From the NCBI RefSeq assembly GCF_022682495.2, contig NC_071397.1:33123427-33187426 (forward strand): a stretch of 64,000 nucleotides of DNA, written 5' to 3'. The notes beneath the pieces are model-generated. The model saw nothing but the letters and a program-made list of their open reading frames with translations. It was not told the DNA's origin and did not search any database. The position numbers and the translations under genes were made by a program. Of this stretch, positions 63,822 to 64,000 are shown piece after piece. Position 1 is the first letter of the stretch, and every line of letters starts with the position of its first letter. Source of the stretch: Desmodus rotundus (Eukaryota > Chordata > Mammalia > Chiroptera > Phyllostomidae).

Positions 63822-64000
63822 CTTCATTAAAAAAAAAATCAAAACTCATTATTTAATACAATGACTTACAAAACCTTTGTTGCTTTACATGCATATATGT
63901 GTGAAATTAAATTTATATCCTGGGTGAGAATTTGGCAATTTTGACTGCTGACTAGCCGACAGAGTTCAAGCACTTCTAAACTAGGCTCTGCATGACAGAG

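Noticed and set aside
1..64000. CRISPR array, operon, phage or other prokaryotic system
   Set aside because: No spaced direct repeats or compact gene clusters. Spliced exons and mammalian repeats show a vertebrate nuclear genome.

Overview
This window is vertebrate nuclear DNA from a mammal, most likely a bat of the Yangochiroptera. Coding sequence is carried by short exons with GT/AG borders in long AT-rich introns. The interspersed repeats are mammalian: MIR, MER2, MER5, MER20-like hAT relics, an MLT1-type LTR and L1. There are also several tRNA-derived SINEs of the bat Ves type, whose box B reads close to GGTTCGATTCCCAGTCAGG. The species call is inference from repeats recognised by eye.

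A single gene occupies the window, on the minus strand: the middle and C-terminal noncollagenous (NC3) part of COL12A1, the collagen alpha-1(XII) chain of a FACIT collagen. I traced 40 consecutive coding exons from 63821 down to 2101. They total 5,669 coding bases (about 1,889 codons), every junction keeps frame, and I found no stop or frameshift. The 5' end of the gene (signal peptide, FN3-1 to FN3-4, VWA1, VWA2) lies beyond 64000. The rest of the C-terminus (end of the TSPN/laminin-G-like domain and the triple-helical COL domains) lies before position 1.

Layout in transcription order: FN3-5, -6 and -7, one exon each (63821 to 46428); FN3-8 in two exons (45978 to 44595); VWA3 in four exons (42843 to 41536); FN3-9 to FN3-16, two exons each (39032 to 20793), with a 27-nt micro-exon at 30078-30104 between FN3-12 and FN3-13; FN3-17 and -18, two exons each with a different split (19172 to 16104); a proline-rich linker exon (15568-15494); VWA4 in four exons (14038 to 10146); then five exons of the thrombospondin-N/laminin-G-like domain (8821 to 2101). 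Both VWA domains keep intact DxSxS and TDG metal-site motifs. Domain numbers follow the human protein as I remember it.

Everything else is intron. Introns hold at least five SINEs, four L1 3' pieces, four hAT relics, one MER2, two copies of a 126-127 bp mariner-like MITE, one MLT1-type solo LTR, several MIRs, three microsatellites, and some inverted repeats I could not assign. I saw no second protein gene, no RNA gene, no CRISPR array, and nothing resembling a new biological system. The points worth a second look are exon-architecture patterns, repeat insertions close to splice sites or nested at one target, and unexplained palindromes.
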